DNA of 64,000 bases from Marasmius tenuissimus (taxonomy: Eukaryota; Basidiomycota; Agaricomycetes; Agaricales; Marasmiaceae). The notes under the pieces are model-generated. The model was not told the origin of the DNA and did not search any database. It was given only the letters and a program-made list of their open reading frames with translations. Shown piece by piece: positions 54,690 to 64,000 of this stretch. Location: contig JAQOTA010000046.1 in assembly GCA_029532415.1 (NCBI GenBank), forward strand, positions 310,001-374,000, in the 5' to 3' direction. A program made the position numbers and the translations under genes. The first letter of the stretch is position 1; every line of letters begins with the position of its first letter.

Positions 54690-56150
54690 CCGGTTTGTAA
54701 AGAAGAAGGATGGAAAACTCAGATTTGTACAGGACTATCGAAAACTCAACGAGTATATCATCAAAAATCGCTACCCACTCCCTGGTCACAGACATTGTCA
54801 ATCGACTCCAAGGTGCAAAGTATTTCACAAAATTCGATGTACAATGGGGATACAACAATGTACAGATTAAGGAAGGAGACAAATGGAAGGCCGCCTTTGC
54901 AACCAACAGGGGACTTTTCGAACTGAGAGTGATGTTCTTCGGACTCACTAACTCACCTGCTACGTTCCAATCTCTCATGAACTCTATATTTGCTGATCTT
55001 ATCGCCCTAGGAAAGGTTGCCTTATACCTGGATGACATTCTCATCTTCACCAGCACACAGGAGGGGCACCAGATCCCAGTTAAGGAGGTCCTGTCACAAC
55101 TCCAGAAACATGACCTTTATCTACGACCAGAGAAATGCCAATTCAAACAACAAGAAATCGAGTACCTGGGACTTCTGATCAGCGAGGGACTGTCAAGAAC
55201 GAGGCCAGTGACTAGGAAAACCCCTCAGGCCACCAACAGAGTCAAGAGTGTGAAGGATAGAAGATAGATTTGAGTAGGGCAAATGTAAGATAGTACATGC
55301 TGGATACAAGCACTATAAGACAAAGTTGTCAGACTGGGGAACTATCTAGAAGTGTCCATGATTATATATGACAGAGCCAAGCTGTGGAGATATCATGGAA
55401 ACGAAGGTAAAAGAGGAAAACTGAAAGAACAAGTGATAAGGATCAAGGGATACATGTGAAAACATTGTCATGATGAAAACCATATGGTATGCTGGGAAAA
55501 TATCTAGAAACAATGTGGAACACCAGGTAGTACCAGGTAATGATATGGAGGCCAGAATGCAATGGTGAGAACATGTAACTATGGGAAATAAAGAGAAAAA
55601 CATGAGGAAAAAGTATCCGGGGACCAAGGGAAGGGAAAACAGTGGGTGGATTTGTAACAGGGATGAGTATGTATGGACCCAGCTAAAGTTAAAGCCATAC
55701 GGGAATGGGCAACTCCTTGAAACTTGTGCGATGTCCAGGGCTTTTTGGGGTTTGCCAACTTCTATCGATGCTTCACTAGGGATTTTGCAAAATCAGCACA
55801 GCCATTAAATGACCTCACACGGAAACATGTCCCCTTTGACTGGGGAACTCAGCAGCAAGCAGCCTTCGACGAACTCCGAACAGCCTTCACCACTGCTCCA
55901 ATCCTAACACTTTGGGACCCAGATTGACTGACACACATTGAAGTCGATGCCTCTGGATTTGCTACATGAGGAGTACTGTCCCAGAAATTAGAAGATGGCT
56001 TATGGCACCCAGTCGCATTCCGATCAGCATCCATGCAGCCAGCAGAGAGAAACTACGAAATATGGGACCGGGAGATGTTGGCAATCATTGATGCCTTGAA
56101 GGATTGGCGATACTTTCTGGAAGGACAACCTCAGCCATTTAAGATCTGTC
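54690..56150 (+). pseudogene. Ty3/gypsy RT-RNase H fragment (element E)
   Basis: Starts mid-gene right after the element F LTR ([19 protein letters not shown] in mixed frames). It continues with [40 protein letters not shown] and the RT catalytic YLDDIL motif, to YLGLLISEG. A 469-bp solo LTR interrupts it. It then resumes in frame with MDPAKVKAIREWATP, QGFLGFANFYRCF and FDELRTAFTTAPIL, and RNase H residues (EVDASGFAT, RNYEIWDREMLAIIDALKDW) to about 56150. In-frame TGA codons at 55664, 55718, 55925 and 55967 are each one C-to-T change from CGA (Arg). Confidence 0.85.
55191..55659 (+). mobile_element. Solo LTR inserted in gypsy RT
   Basis: 469 bp beginning TGTCAAGAAC and ending TTTGTAACA, so it has TGT...ACA ends. 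It is flanked by GGGAC (55186-55190) and GGGAT (55660-55664), a 5-bp target duplication with one C-to-T change. It contains no coding sequence. Removing it restores pol continuity. Confidence 0.7.
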
Positions 56151-56776
56151 ACGAATGGCCTCTGTGAAGAAACCTCTCAAGCCACCTGTTACGGTTCACC
56201 TCTATTCTCGTCAACAAGCGCCCATACAGACGCCTCTCCCTACCCAACTCACCTCTCCCTTACCACCCTTCCCACTCATTCAAAACATCTCTATAGACAA
56301 CTCCGCGGAGTAAGTGGAGCCATGCATCCAGACCACTGCTCCAGACCATGCCCAGCAGACATCTCCACATGCCACCCCGAGTCACAATATATGAACAGCC
56401 GCAACGACTCACACGACATTCGCAGCCACTCCCACGACAACTCAGTCCAACTACAAGCGACTCACACGCTCGCGACTCAGCACGACTCAGAGCGACTCTG
56501 GACCTAGACAGATTCCAGTATATAAGCCCAATGTACATACAACCTTTCCTTAGCTTAACAACTTGGTAATATACCAGTGAAAGCCCACCTTGACCCTTGA
56601 CCTTCGACACTTGACCTTCGACCCTCGACACCTGAACCCTTGAATCTCGACCTTCGAACCTTGCCCTCGCTTAAAGGAGTGACCTGAGAGGACACTAGTC
56701 GTGCCCTACCATATCACTTTGTTAAGCTCTCTTACTCTCACCTCACTCATACCAAAAACCACCCACCCTGGCCAAC
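56151..56776. repeat. LTR-like sequence with tandem repeat
   Basis: Begins near TGTTACGGTTCACC (56188) and has a TATATAAG box at about 56519, as LTRs often do. Between 56588 and 56666 a 13-15-nt unit (CTTGACCTTCGAC and variants) is repeated about five times. Probably the LTR or 3' region of one of the flanking gypsy elements. Boundaries are not certain. Confidence 0.45.
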
Positions 56777-57937
56777 TTATCCTTCGAGTATCACTGCAAC
56801 TTCGACCTGAACACCAACACCTACTCCGACGAACCATCCAGCATCAAAAACTACGACATCAAGGAGCGAATCCAAGAAGACCCCCGCTTCTTCCATCTCA
56901 AGTGGGTAGCCTCCCATAGACTCGTCTGGGTCGTCAACGACAACGAGTGCAGAGTACAAACAGTTGAGACTAGACCTAGGCTGCCACAATGTTTCTGTAT
57001 CTGGATAACCCTTCCACTTGATGAAATATTCCACTCCACGTGCATTCGGTGTTGGTTGTGCGTCTAGAATCGCCTCCACCTCATATTCACCATCTTCTGG
57101 TTCCACTTCCTCAAGAGCAGGATAATTGGGTCCATGAGCTTCTGTCTCTCGGTATGGTAGTAGAAGAGAAGCGTGAAATACTGGATGGATTCTGCTCCAT
57201 GTCTTGGGTAACTTGAGACGGTAAGTTACTGGACCAAGAACATCAACAATCTCAAAAGGGCCATGACGATGATTCGCCAACTTAGCTTTTGGTCTTGTTG
57301 ATTTGAGGTTTTTTCCATCCAATGTAACTTTATCACCAACTTTGAAGCTGATACCATTCTCCATATGGTCATGGTTATTCCTCTTCATCAACTCTGCTGC
57401 CATGTTCAGACTTGCTTTAACCTCTTCTCTTACTTCTTCTAGTTGTCTGAGACGTTCCTCCACTCTTGGGACATCTGTTCTTGGGTTGACTGAGGGGAAC
57501 ATCTTTGGAAGAAAGCCATAAAGAAGTTTGTATGGTGCTTGTCCTGTTGCAGAGTGAATGCGATTGTTGTGACAGAAGACTGCAAAAGGAAGTAACTTAA
57601 CCCAGTCATCTTGTCGATAGTCACAGAAAATCCGCAAATATTGCTCAAGCTCCTGATTATATTGTTCTGTTTCTCCATCAATTTGTGGGTGATAAGCTGT
57701 ACTGAGTCCCTGAACAATGCCAAGTTTCTTTGACAATGCTGTCATAACCTTCCCTGCAAACTGTGGACCTCGATCTGTAATCATCTTGTCCCACAATCCA
57801 TATCATGCCCACACATGGTCTACCAGAAGATCTGCTGTCCCATCACTGTCAATTGTCTTGTTACATGGTGTTGCAACCACTGTCTTGGTTGTCCAATCAA
57901 CCACCACATGAATGGAGTCTGAACCACCGCAAAGAGG
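56777..57937 (-). pseudogene. Ty3/gypsy chromovirus integrase with chromodomain (element D)
   Basis: Minus-strand reading from the left LTR of the copia element: DSIHVVVDWTTKTVVATPCN (first catalytic Asp), a TGA at 57805-57803, then MITDRGPQFAGKVM (second Asp), YHPQIDGETEQYN (Glu), a GPFEIVDVLGPVTYRLKLP segment, and a C-terminal chromodomain (YEVEAILDAQ, GVEYFIKWKGYPDTETLWQP). Chromodomains target chromoviruses to particular chromatin. The stop TGA corresponds to CGA (Arg) in relatives. The 5' part of pol is cut off by the copia LTR at 57938. Confidence 0.85.
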
Positions 57938-58196
57938 TGTTGAGGCAGAGGTCCTGCCCACGCAGTGGCAGCATGGGACAGACTAGCTCACCTGGAGATA
58001 GGCTTAAGAGGCAGCAACGAGAGTAGTAAAAGTACTGGTATTGCATGTAGATACAGAGCTACTTATATACTATACAGGTGTGGCTGTAGCTACTATATCA
58101 GGAGTGTCTAGGAATAGCATAGATCATAGTGAAACGATTGAAGCATAGATGCGGCCTGATACAACGGTCCATATATCCGGTAGTCCGGATTCAACA
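57938..58196 (-). repeat. Copia A 3' LTR
   Basis: 259 bp, TGTTGA...TCAACA perfect 6-bp ends. On the coding strand it is preceded by the purine tract GCGAGGGGGAG (58207-58197). Confidence 0.9.
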
Positions 58197-58237
58197 CTCC
58201 CCCTCGCTAAGTGCAGCACAAGTAGAGCACGAAGCGT

Positions 58238-60755
58238 CTATTCGGACGAATAAAATTCAAGTCCAAGATGTTCTCTAAAAGCGGAGAACTTGACATGACC
58301 CAAATTCTTGGTAAACATGTCCGCAGGATTGTAGGCACCATCAATAAAGAAAAGATCGACCTTACAGTCTGAAACACATTCGCGAATGTAGTGATAGCGA
58401 ATATCAATGTGTTTGGTGCGACGTTCTTGAACTGGGTTAGAGGCGATGAAAATCGAGCCTTGATTATCTCCACATATGGGTACGGGAGTCATATCAATCC
58501 CAAGTTCAGAGAGTAACTGTCGAATCCACACAGCCTGACGACTACAGTCGGATAGCGCCATGTATTCAGCTTCAGTGGATGAAAGCGCAACAGTCTTCTG
58601 GGCGCGTGATTGCCAACAGAAAATGCCACCTGCCAATTTGAAGAAGTAGCCCGTGATCGACCGACGCTTTACAGGATCTGCAGCCCAATTGGAATCAGTG
58701 AATGCTAATAAACCTCCGTCAGAGGCTCCATCATAGACTAATGCATAGTCTGGAGTTCCTGCAAGATAGCGGCAAATATGAAGCGCCTTCTTCAGGTGGT
58801 CCTCCGATGGATTAGCAGAGAATTGAGAAAGCTTTGTAACAGCGTAGGCAATATCTGGACGAGTGCCAAGCATGATATACAGAAGCGATCCAATCACTGT
58901 ATCGAGCGCGACGTTCGGGATCAACAGGACCTTCGTTGGGTTGTGGAATATAGCCGGCAGGAAGAGGAGTATCAGCTGCTTTTGCATTCTGCATGCCAAA
59001 TCGCTTCAAGACCTTCTTCAAATATTCAGTCTGGTCAAGAAGGATCTTATGGCCTTTGCGACGAATACGCATGCGCAAGAACTCTTTAACTTCTCCAGGA
59101 TCACGGCATTCCCAACGAGCCATAAACTCGGCTTTCTTCTTTTCGACAAAGGCTTTGTTGGGTCCAAGGAATAATGCATTGTCGACATAGATCAAAGCAA
59201 TACATTCTTCACCAGTCTCATGATCTTTACAGATAAAGAGACCTGCATCGGAAGTCAGGCGTTTGAAGCCCATTACTTCCATGGACGAGCTGAGGGCACG
59301 CCACCACTCAAGGGCAGCTTGCTCCAGTCCATACAATGCACGGCAAAGGCGATAGACTTTGCCTTCCTGACCCTTAACCTTGAAACCTTCAGGTTGATCC
59401 ATATAGATTTCTTCCTTAAGTTCGCCATAAAGGAAGGCGTTCTTCACATCCAATGCTTGAATGTGCCAGTTCTTGAGAGCTGCAAGTGCGAGCATCATCC
59501 GTACAGTTTCAAACCGTACAACTGGTGAGAAGATCTCATCAAAGTCAACACCTTCGACCTGAGAGAAACCCTTGGCAACAAGTCGAGCTTTCTTTCGACC
59601 GTCTGACTTAACGTCAAACACCCATCTGTTTTTGACAGCCTTGCGACCTTTAGGTAGGTCAACCAATTCGAAGACCTTGCGCTTGCGAAGAGCCTCTAGT
59701 TCATCGCGGCAAGCAGCCTTCCATTCTCTCTGCTGCTCAGCTGGCAGCTTCAGTATGTCACGGAGAGTCCACTCTCGAACGTTAGACATATCGGTGAGGT
59801 CATTGTGAATGGGAACTGCCCGATTTAACAGATAAATCACGAAACCTACTCCCCCTTCCTGGGATAATTGTTGCACTAAGCTATCGGGCTGACTCCCCCT
59901 GGAGTTACACATGGTAGACAGACTGGCACGATTAGTCCCAGGAACTTTTCTAGGTCTGCCTCTCCTACGAGTAGTAGGCGGATCCATGGGTTCTCTATCA
60001 CCCGTGGCATCTCTCCATGTAGAATTTCTCTCCATATCACGCACAATGCGCGAGGGATTATTTGGGTCTCGTTGTTCACCAAATACGTTATCAGGTTGCT
60101 TAGTACCCGTCCGTTTCCTGCCTGAACGCCTTGGCGGCGGAGACTGCTCTTTACCACCCACTGGTGTAGGTGGCCTGGGAGGCTGGAACGGAGGATCAGG
60201 ACCAGAGTGTTGACGTTCACCCTGAGGTACAGTACCATCTCCATCATCGTCATGAGGAGATTCCGATCGCTTTGGAAGGTTCTCGGGAGGATATAGATCG
60301 TCATCAGACGAATCATCATCACTATCCGAAGAGAAGTTGGGATTTTCACCCAATACCGGCGGTATTTCAGGGATTTCACCCACCGGGGTAAAGCCATGAG
60401 GTTTCTTATCAGAACACTTCGGGAACAAGTTTTCATCGAACAGAGCAGTAGCGCTTTTGAAGATAGTATTATTGGACATCTTCATGAAGACATATCCTTT
60501 CATGCCTTCCTGAAAACCAATGAAGGACATCAGTTCCGAACGCGGAGATAACTTGTTAACTCGACGCTTTTCCGGAATAAACGCATACGCTGCACATCCG
60601 AAGACTCGAAGATCCGAGACATCCGGTGCACTGCCATGCAACTTCTCATGCGGGGTCAACCAACGTAAACGCTGGGACAGCGTCCGATTGTGAAGTACAA
60701 CAGCGTGCAATATACAGAATTCCCACCAAGAAGGTGGAAGACAAGCATCAATCAA
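58238..60755 (-). pseudogene. Copia A pol: integrase end, RT, RNase H
   Basis: Frame 1 (60755-58812, 647 codons): integrase C-terminus (SWWEFCILHAVVLHNRTLSQ, FGCAAYAFIPEKRR), an acidic/Pro-rich linker, then RT (EWKAACRDELEAL, GRKAVKNRWVFDVK, ARLVAKGFSQVEGVDFDEIF, ALDVKNAFLYGELKEEIYMD). The catalytic motif is YVDN at residues 523-526, not YVDD, which should abolish polymerase activity. Near 58895 the frame shifts, and frame 2 (to 58238) carries IGSLLYIMLGTRPDIAYAV and RNase H (TDSNWAADP, SSTEAEYMAL, DNQGSI, VYNPADMFTKNLG-like). The ATG used is internal to integrase. Confidence 0.9.
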
Positions 60756-60933
60756 GATGTCGACAACACAGGTCCAGAACCGGTGTTAACGGTCTGCCCA
60801 TCACGACAGCGATCAAGCAGTCATGATGGTTATCGAGTGCAACAACCACAATAGCGCATCATCATAGGCAGCACTCAGTAAAGGTGCACATCCTAGAGAG
60901 CTTGCCATCGCAGGGCACATCGATAGGGCACCG
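60756..60933. other. Residual 5' internal region of copia A
   Basis: Non-coding, or in broken frames. It lies between the primer-binding site and the integrase fragment and marks the internal deletion that removed gag, protease and integrase core. Confidence 0.4.
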
Positions 60934-60945
60934 GGGCCCATAACC
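60934..60945 (-). other. Copia A primer-binding site (half-tRNA-iMet type)
   Basis: On the minus strand GGTTATGGGCCC directly follows the 5' LTR. It closely resembles the complement of the initiator-Met tRNA anticodon region (GGTTATGAGCCC), the half-tRNA primer used by copia-type elements. Confidence 0.55.
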
Positions 60946-61204
60946 TGTTGAGGCAGAGGTCCTGCCCACGCAGTGGCAGCATGGGACAGACTAGCTCACC
61001 TGGAGATAGGCTTAAGAGGCAGCAACGAGAGTAGTAAAAGTACTGGTATTGCATGTAGATACAGAGCTACTTATATACTATACAGGTGTGGCTGTAGCTA
61101 CTATATCAGGAGTGTCTAGGAATAGCATAGATCATAGTGAAATGATTGAAGCATAGATGCGGCCCGATACAACGGTTCATATATCCGGTAGTCCGGATTC
61201 AACA
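60946..61204 (-). repeat. Copia A 5' LTR
   Basis: 259 bp, TGTTGA...TCAACA. Differs from 57938-58196 by about three transitions. Confidence 0.9.
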
Positions 61205-61577
61205 ATCACACGCCCAGAAGACTGTAGCTCTTTCTTCCACTGAGGCTGAGTATATGGCACTGTCAGATTGCAGTCGTCAAGCTTCCTGGATAAGATCGCT
61301 ACTCTCTGAACTTGGAATCGACTTGGGTCCTATTCCAATCTGCGGAGATAATCAAGGCTCAATCTTCATTGCATCTAATCTGGTTCAAGAACGCCGAACC
61401 AAGCACATCGATATTCAATATCACGATATTCGATTGTGCGTTGAAGATGGCAAAGTCGAACTGTCCTCCATTGAAGGAGTCTATAATCCCGCAGACATGT
61501 TCACTAAGAATCTCGGTCATGAGAAGTTCTTACAGTTCAGAGATCACCTTGGACTTGAATTCTATTCGTCCACTTGA
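61205..61577 (+). pseudogene. Ty1/copia RNase H fragment (element B)
   Basis: Begins abruptly at the copia A LTR with SHAQKTVALSSTEAEYMALS, then SELGIDLGPIPICGDNQGSI, RRTKHIDIQYHDIR, GVYNPADMFTKNLGHEKF and a stop at about 61575. This is the C-terminal RNase H of copia pol. The rest of the element upstream is gone. Confidence 0.85.
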
Positions 61578-61608
61578 TTCGCTCAGATGTGCTTTTCAGC
61601 TGCACTTA

Positions 61609-61619
61609 GCGAGGGGGTG
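61609..61619 (+). other. Copia B polypurine tract
   Basis: GCGAGGGGGTG immediately before the LTR at 61620. The same tract precedes the LTRs of copies A and C. Confidence 0.6.
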
Positions 61620-61941
61620 TGTTGAATCTGTGGACTATAATTAGATCCTGGTATATTCGAAGTCCCGGTTCATACTTCCTGCCATTTGTATTATGCGGGA
61701 CAATGCATTCGCTATTGTTCTATTATTCATTGTTCACTATGCTCATATGTACAATCTCTATTGTTGTCCATATATGGTAACTCTATTGTATCTACATGTA
61801 TATAAGCTCGTAGTTCTCTACCTGAATCTACAGTGTGCTTGAGCTTCTACGTCTCGCCTCTACCTCTCTAAACTCCTCTCTGGTAAGTAGTAGTGTAGCC
61901 ATGTTGTAGTCCTCTGCGCTAGGCGTCATGCTGGCTCATCA
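61620..61941 (+). repeat. Copia B 3' LTR
   Basis: About 322 bp from TGTTGAATCTGTGG to GGCTCATCA, matched in inverse orientation by 63170-63490. It contains a TATATAAG box (about 61800) and abuts a gypsy RT fragment. Confidence 0.75.
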
Positions 61942-62505
61942 GTTGGTTGCAAAGGCAGCCTTCCATTCATCTCCTTCCTTAATCCATACATTGTTGTATC
62001 CCCATTGTACATCAAATTTTGTGGAATACTTTCGATCTTGGAGTCGATTGACAATATCTGTGACCAGGGGGAGTGGGTAGCAATTTTTGATAGTGTACTT
62101 GTTGAGTTTTCGATAGTCCTGTACGAATCTGAGTTTTCCATCCTTCTTCTTCACAAGGAAAACGGGTGATGCGAGGGGGATTTCGAGGGTTGAATGTAGC
62201 TTTTCCATTGGTTCTCCTCCATAAACTTGTCCAGTTCTTGTTGTTCGTTAAGTGACATGGGGTACACCTTGGTCTTCATAGTCTGTGGTGATCCTGGTGT
62301 GAGCTCAATAGCGTGATCCCATGATTTGTGAGCTGGAAGTTGTTCTGATTCCTGCTCCAAAAAGACTTTAGCATACTCTCGATATGATTCTGGTACTATC
62401 TCCTTGAATGATTGTTTTGGCTTCTCCTTGTTGGATTCTTCAGCAATCTGTTGGGAGTACGTGTACCCTGCTGCAACCCATACTTTATCGTAACAGTCCT
62501 ATAAG
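61942..62505 (-). pseudogene. Ty3/gypsy RT N-terminal fragment
   Basis: Minus-strand reading: KEIVPESYREYAKVFLEQES, HKSWDHAIELTPGSPQTMKT, VYPMSLNEQQELDKFMEEN, then (after a frame change near 62200) [37 protein letters not shown] and [20 protein letters not shown], ending AAFATN exactly at the copia B LTR. Closely related to element E (54.7 kb), which carries the following part of RT. Confidence 0.85.
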
Positions 62506-63169
62506 ATTCCTTTCTTGACTAAGGATCTGCTGTCATGAAGACGCCACTTTACGCCACTTTTCCCTGCACCATTGGCTCACATGATTATCACATGTTCTTT
62601 TCTCACAGTCACTTACTATACATCTTGCTTTCTCACGATTCCCTTTCTTAACCCACCATTGCACAGCTTTAACCCACATCGTGCAGCCATCCCATTATCT
62701 CATACCAACTCATTTCTTATTCATCCCTGACTCATATTTACTCATACACGACTCATAGGTAGCCACTCCGACTCCAGCTCTGACTGTAGGATAGGTATAT
62801 AAGCTAGCTAGTCTTCACCTGGTCCCTCATCTTGACCTCTTGTTGTTGGGACCAGGTGAGTAGTACAGTCTCCTTCGCTTTCCTCCTCTACAATAGATCT
62901 AACTTGTCATTGGGACCAGTTTCTGCCTTATCTCTGTCTGAGTTGAGCCTGCTGCTCCTCTCCAAGCTTGCTATTACTGCTCTTTGCCCTCGCTGTCTCT
63001 GATAGACGCTCAGCACTTTGTAACATCTGCGTGCTGCTCAGTTGGCCATGATATGATAAAGTGGCATTGCATCTTCAGGCTCGACCGGGGGTGTTTCGAT
63101 AACAGATGTGTGGATGGTTTCAAAGGGGTCGTCAATGGACTCGAGAATAGCGTCGCCAAGTGGTGGTTT
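62506..63169. other. LTR-like non-coding sequence
   Basis: Between two transposon fragments. CA/CT-rich, with a TATATAAGC box at about 62798 and repeated CACTTT/ACTCATA words. Resembles an LTR or leader of a gypsy element, but I cannot fix boundaries. Confidence 0.35.
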
Positions 63170-63490
63170 TGATGAGCCGGCATGACGCCTAGCGCAGAGG
63201 ACTACAACATGGCTACACTACTACTTACCAGAGAGGAGTTTAGAGAGTTAGAGGCGAGACGTAGAAGCTCAAGCACACTGTAGATTCAGGTAGAGAACTA
63301 CGAGCTTATATACATGAAGATACAATAGAGTTACCATATAGAGACGACAATAGAAATTGTACATATGAGCATAATGAACAATAGACAATGGGACAATGGA
63401 GAATGCATTGTCCCGCATAATACAATGACGGGAAGTATGAACCGGGACTTCGGATATACCGGGATCTAATTATAGTCCACGGATTCAACA
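63170..63490 (-). repeat. Copia C 3' LTR
   Basis: Inverted relative of the copia B LTR (61620-61941), with TGTTGAATCCGTGG on the minus strand and GCGAGGGGGTG before it. The two LTRs face away from their coding parts towards each other across the gypsy fragment. Confidence 0.75.
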
Positions 63491-63531
63491 CACCCCCTCG
63501 CTAAGTGCAGCTAAAAAGCGCTCTGAGCGAA

Positions 63532-64000
63532 TCAAGTGGACGAATAGAATTCAAGTCCAAGGTGATCTCTGAACTGTAAGAACTTCTCATGTCCGAGATT
63601 CTTCGTAAACATGTCTGCGGGATTATAGACTCCTTCGATGAAGAACAGCTCGACTTTGCCATCTTCAACACACGATCGAATATAATGATATCGAATATCG
63701 ATGTGCTTGGTTCGGCGTTCTTGAACCGGATTAGATGCAATGAAGATAGAGCCTTGATTGTCTCCGCAGATTGGAATAGGACCTAAGTCGATTCCAAGTT
63801 CAGAGAGTAGCGATCTTATCCAGGAAGCTTGACGACTGCAATCCGACAGTGCCATATACTCAGCTTCAGTGGAAGAAAGAGCTACAGTCTTCTGGGCGTG
63901 TGATTGCCACGAGAAGATTCTGCCTGCTAACTTGAAGAAGTAACCAGTAATTGAACGGCGTTTGATAGGATCGGCAGCCCAATCCGAGTCTGTAAACGCA
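63532..64000 (-). pseudogene. Ty1/copia RNase H (element C), runs off the window
   Basis: Minus-strand RNase H: DSDWAADPIKRRSITGYF near the window edge, SHAQKTVALSSTEAEYMALS, SELGIDLGPIPICGDNQGSI, GVYNPADMFTKNLGHEKF and a stop at 63532. No stop is seen between the window edge and 63532, so the pol of this copy could be intact outside the window. Confidence 0.85.

Larger units (their letters stand above)
57938..61204 (-). mobile_element. Ty1/copia element A, 3.27 kb, internally truncated
   Basis: Flanked by direct 259-bp LTRs that differ at about three positions, so it inserted or recombined recently. Orientation is minus. The internal part carries only the integrase C-terminus, RT and RNase H; gag, protease and most of integrase are absent. 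The flanking bases (AGAGG left, ATCAC right) do not form a duplication, and the two sides belong to different elements. It therefore moved or recombined after insertion. Confidence 0.85.

Noticed and set aside
1..64000. CRISPR arrays, rRNA genes, bacterial operons
   Set aside because: No regularly spaced short repeats with unique spacers, no rRNA-like blocks, and introns and retroelements show this is eukaryotic.

Overview
The window looks like repeat-rich nuclear DNA of an agaricomycete (mushroom-forming basidiomycete). The grounds are short introns of about 48-75 nt with GTANGT donors, F-box/leucine-rich-repeat and JmjC-like genes, a DUF6589 remnant, chromodomain Ty3/gypsy and Ty1/copia elements, and a LINE end with a CCHC tail. 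I cannot name the species. Only two loci look like intact host genes: a multi-exon JmjC-like gene (18.2-21.0 kb) and a single-exon F-box gene (24.5-26.1 kb). Almost everything else is transposons or decayed fragments. Layout: 0-7.6 kb is mostly anonymous, with a broken F-box/LRR gene (2.55-3.53 kb). 7.7-9.2 kb holds a small coiled-coil ORF and a copia gag/protease relic, followed by 1.4 kb of G-poor sequence. 11.2-14.35 kb holds three terminal-inverted-repeat (TIR) elements in a row. 15.1-17.9 kb holds a bromodomain fragment, a DUF6589 fragment and copy 1 of a gag-like zinc-finger family. Three more copies of that family lie at 23.3-24.2, 26.5-27.4 and 29.8-30.2 kb. 30.1-35.9 kb is bounded by nested inverted repeats; a 5'-truncated LINE sits in one arm and a TA-flanked MITE lies between the arms on the other side. 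36.35-54.69 kb is one very large LTR retrotransposon, called element F here. Its LTRs are about 2.0 and 2.1 kb. It carries decayed gag, protease, RNase H and integrase, no RT core, and a 3.28-kb TIR element inside gag. On the opposite strand it carries a 13-exon gene with its own TATA box plus the first exon of a second TATA-driven gene. 54.69-64 kb is a pile of fragmented gypsy and copia elements, including a copia element with nearly identical LTRs. Two points deserve attention. First, the JmjC-like gene appears to contain six tandem 63-nt, phase-1 mini-exons, each flanked by its own short intron, so whole exon-intron units have been duplicated. Second, element F carries antisense, spliced, non-retroviral genes, and its LTRs carry a further antisense ORF. 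In-frame stops in neighbouring pol genes, and a YVDD to YVDN change in a copia RT, are mostly explained by C-to-T changes at CpG. That suggests methylation-linked decay of the transposons.
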